7,303 nt of DNA from Pseudomonadota bacterium (GTDB lineage: Bacteria > Pseudomonadota > Alphaproteobacteria > Rhizobiales > Tepidamorphaceae): the NCBI GenBank assembly GCA_023435545.1, contig JAEYRQ010000009.1, forward strand, positions 1-7,303, given 5' to 3'. A program made the translations under genes and the position numbers. This document shows positions 6,418-7,303 of the stretch, one piece after another. The stretch's first letter is position 1. The number at the start of each line of letters is the position of its first letter. The notes beneath the pieces were generated by a model, which had not been told where the DNA came from, searched no databases, and saw nothing but the letters and a program-made list of their open reading frames with translations.

Positions 6418-6759
6418 ATGACGAGATCATCCGCCCGCGGCCACCTGTCCGGTCCGGCCGGACTGGCGACCCTGGCAGGGATGGCCCTGGCACTCGCCGG
6501 CTGCAACACGACGCAGACCCAGTCCGGCTCGGGCCAGCCCATGGTCCGCGCCTCGGTCGAGACCGCACCCGCCGACCTGCAGCTTCTCTGCGCTGCAGAG
6601 GCGGCGACCTACTATGGCGCGCCCAGCGAGCGCATCCTGCCGCTGTCGTCCGGCCGTACCGGCGCCGCCTCCTACGAGGTGATGCTCGACGTCGCCGGCC
6701 GGCGCGCCCGCTGCACCATCGACGAGAGCGGCACGCAAATCCTCATCGCCGACGCCTGA
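6418..6759 (+). CDS. Small lipoprotein of unknown function
   Basis: The 113-residue product has a signal peptide with a canonical lipobox LAGC (26-29), giving a lipidated C29. A Thr/Gln/Ser/Gly-rich spacer (30-42) precedes a compact domain of about 65 residues beginning PADLQLLCAAEAA, with a central ILPLSS and an ending RRARCTIDESGTQI. C58 and C99 may pair. I recall similar short Pro-Ala-Asp-Leu-Gln-Leu...Cys lipoproteins in alphaproteobacteria but know no function. The ATG at 6418 is preferred, with GGGGGAG at 6402-6408. A GTG at 6409 would leave no spacing from that site. It follows the L,D-transpeptidase by 45 bp on the same strand without an obvious terminator, so it may share the transcript. 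A lipoprotein next to a YkuD enzyme could be an envelope partner, but that is speculation. Confidence 0.82.
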   Translation: MTRSSARGHLSGPAGLATLAGMALALAGCNTTQTQSGSGQPMVRASVETAPADLQLLCAAEAATYYGAPSERILPLSSGRTGAASYEVMLDVAGRRARCTIDESGTQILIADA

Positions 6760-6845
6760 GACGCTCCGGCGCCGGCGATCCAGGGCGTCAACCGGATACG
6801 ACCGTCGGCCTTGCGCCGGCCGGACCCGGATTGCAAGAGTTCGCC

Positions 6846-7178
6846 CTACTCTGCAGGCGGCGGCGTCGCAGGTGCTTCGGTTGCGGGCGCTGTCGTCTCT
6901 GGTGCTGCGGTTCCAGGTGATGCCGGAGCTGTCGCCTCGGGAGCCGCCGGCGGCGTCGCGGGGTCACCTGCCGGTGCCTGAACCGCGGGCGTTTCCTGCG
7001 CCGGCGTTCCGGGCTGGACTGCCACGTCGCCGCCGCCGTCGAACAGCCTGCCGCCGAACAGGAAGAGAATGATGAGCACAACGGCGACGATGCCGACGAT
7101 CGCCGCGATGGACGGTCCGCTGCCCACGCGGCCGCGCTCGACATGGTGCACTTCGCGCTCGCGATCTGGATTGACCAT
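6846..7178 (-). CDS. Single-pass membrane protein with Pro/Ala/Thr-rich tail
   Basis: The 110-residue product starts MVNPDREREVHHVERG, a charged N-terminus. One transmembrane helix follows at about 24-42 (IAAIVGIVAVVLIILFLFG), then GGRLFDGGGDV and a tail from about residue 55 made almost only of Pro, Ala, Thr, Glu and Gly. Arg and His before the helix and Asp/Glu after it predict the tail on the periplasmic side. ATG 7178 has AAGGAG seven bases upstream; an in-frame ATG at 7214 lacks this. The N-terminus (Met-Val-Asn-Xaa-Asp-Arg-Glu) resembles short uncharacterised proteins I have seen in alphaproteobacteria. No function is known to me. Pro/Ala-rich tails often span or approach the cell wall, which would fit the neighbouring envelope genes. 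It converges on the lipoprotein gene with 86 bp between them. Confidence 0.78.
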   Translation of the reverse strand: MVNPDREREVHHVERGRVGSGPSIAAIVGIVAVVLIILFLFGGRLFDGGGDVAVQPGTPAQETPAVQAPAGDPATPPAAPEATAPASPGTAAPETTAPATEAPATPPPAE

Positions 7179-7210
7179 GGTCGGTCTCCTTTTGTCAGTC
7201 GACTGGCTGG

Positions 7211-7303
7211 TCAATCCCGCAACGTCCCGATGGTTCCCACCAGCTGGTCCGGCGTGGTGTCCGGCCGATGCCTTTGCGCAGGGGTCGGCGGAAATGCTAC
7301 GGT
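7211..7303 (-). CDS. Possible C-terminal fragment of a minus-strand gene (runs off right edge)
   Basis: From the right edge a minus-strand frame reads 30 codons and then TGA at 7213-7211. It ends in residues TPDQLVGTIGTLRD, which looks like a soluble protein terminus. The stop lies 32 bp upstream of the ATG of the Pro/Ala-rich membrane protein, a spacing typical of neighbours on one strand. The fragment is too short to identify. The region could instead be a promoter stretch, so this is tentative. Confidence 0.35.
   Translation of the reverse strand, partial: TVAFPPTPAQRHRPDTTPDQLVGTIGTLRD

Noticed and set aside
6806..6822. CGGCC / GGCCG hairpin between the convergent lipoprotein and membrane-protein genes as a shared terminator
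   Set aside because: The stem is only five base pairs, without T-runs on either strand, and overlapping alternatives exist in the same GC-rich stretch.
7211..7245. GGAAC on the minus strand as an EcfG-type general stress promoter
   Set aside because: No CGTT-like -10 occurs 16-17 bases downstream, so only half of the motif is present.

Overview
This 7.3 kb window is GC-rich, gene-dense bacterial chromosome. Tight spacing, strong G/C third-position bias and the gene families present (pdxH beside an RT0821-type lipoprotein and a zinc-finger-less DnaJ; ohrR/ohr; an OpuAC-type binding protein; a YkuD transpeptidase) fit an alphaproteobacterium. I cannot name the genus. There is no rRNA, tRNA, CRISPR array, insertion sequence or phage gene. 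It reads as ordinary core or near-core genome, not a mobile island.

Region 1 (1-1765, minus strand): a likely operon transcribed leftwards. It holds pdxH (pyridoxamine 5'-phosphate oxidase, GTG start), then a classical short-chain dehydrogenase 21 bp downstream, then the N-terminal part of a small multi-pass membrane protein that runs off the left edge.

Region 2 (1831-3431, plus strand): divergent from pdxH are a putative RT0821/Lpp0805-type lipoprotein and a DnaJ-family protein with a J-domain and two C-terminal substrate-binding domains but no zinc finger. I recall pdxH, this lipoprotein type and this DnaJ type sitting together in several alphaproteobacteria; I could not check that here.

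Region 3 (3413-4538): a divergent ohrR-ohr pair for organic-peroxide defence. OhrR looks like the one-cysteine type. An imperfect dyad lies between the -35 and -10 of the inferred ohrR promoter, which fits autorepression and co-control of ohr. The 3' end of ohrR overlaps the 3' end of the DnaJ gene tail to tail by 19 bp.

Region 4 (4664-6759, plus strand): an envelope cluster. It contains a periplasmic glycine-betaine/choline-type binding protein with no transporter partner in view, an L,D-transpeptidase 8 bp behind it, and a small lipoprotein. Facing it is a minus-strand single-pass membrane protein with a Pro/Ala/Thr-rich tail (6846-7178), then a possible C-terminal fragment of another minus-strand gene at the right edge.

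I did not find a convincing undescribed system. The items most worth a second look are the orphan binding protein coupled to an L,D-transpeptidase and lipoprotein, the GGMH repeat in the DnaJ linker, and the extended OhrR tail encoded across the overlap with its neighbour.
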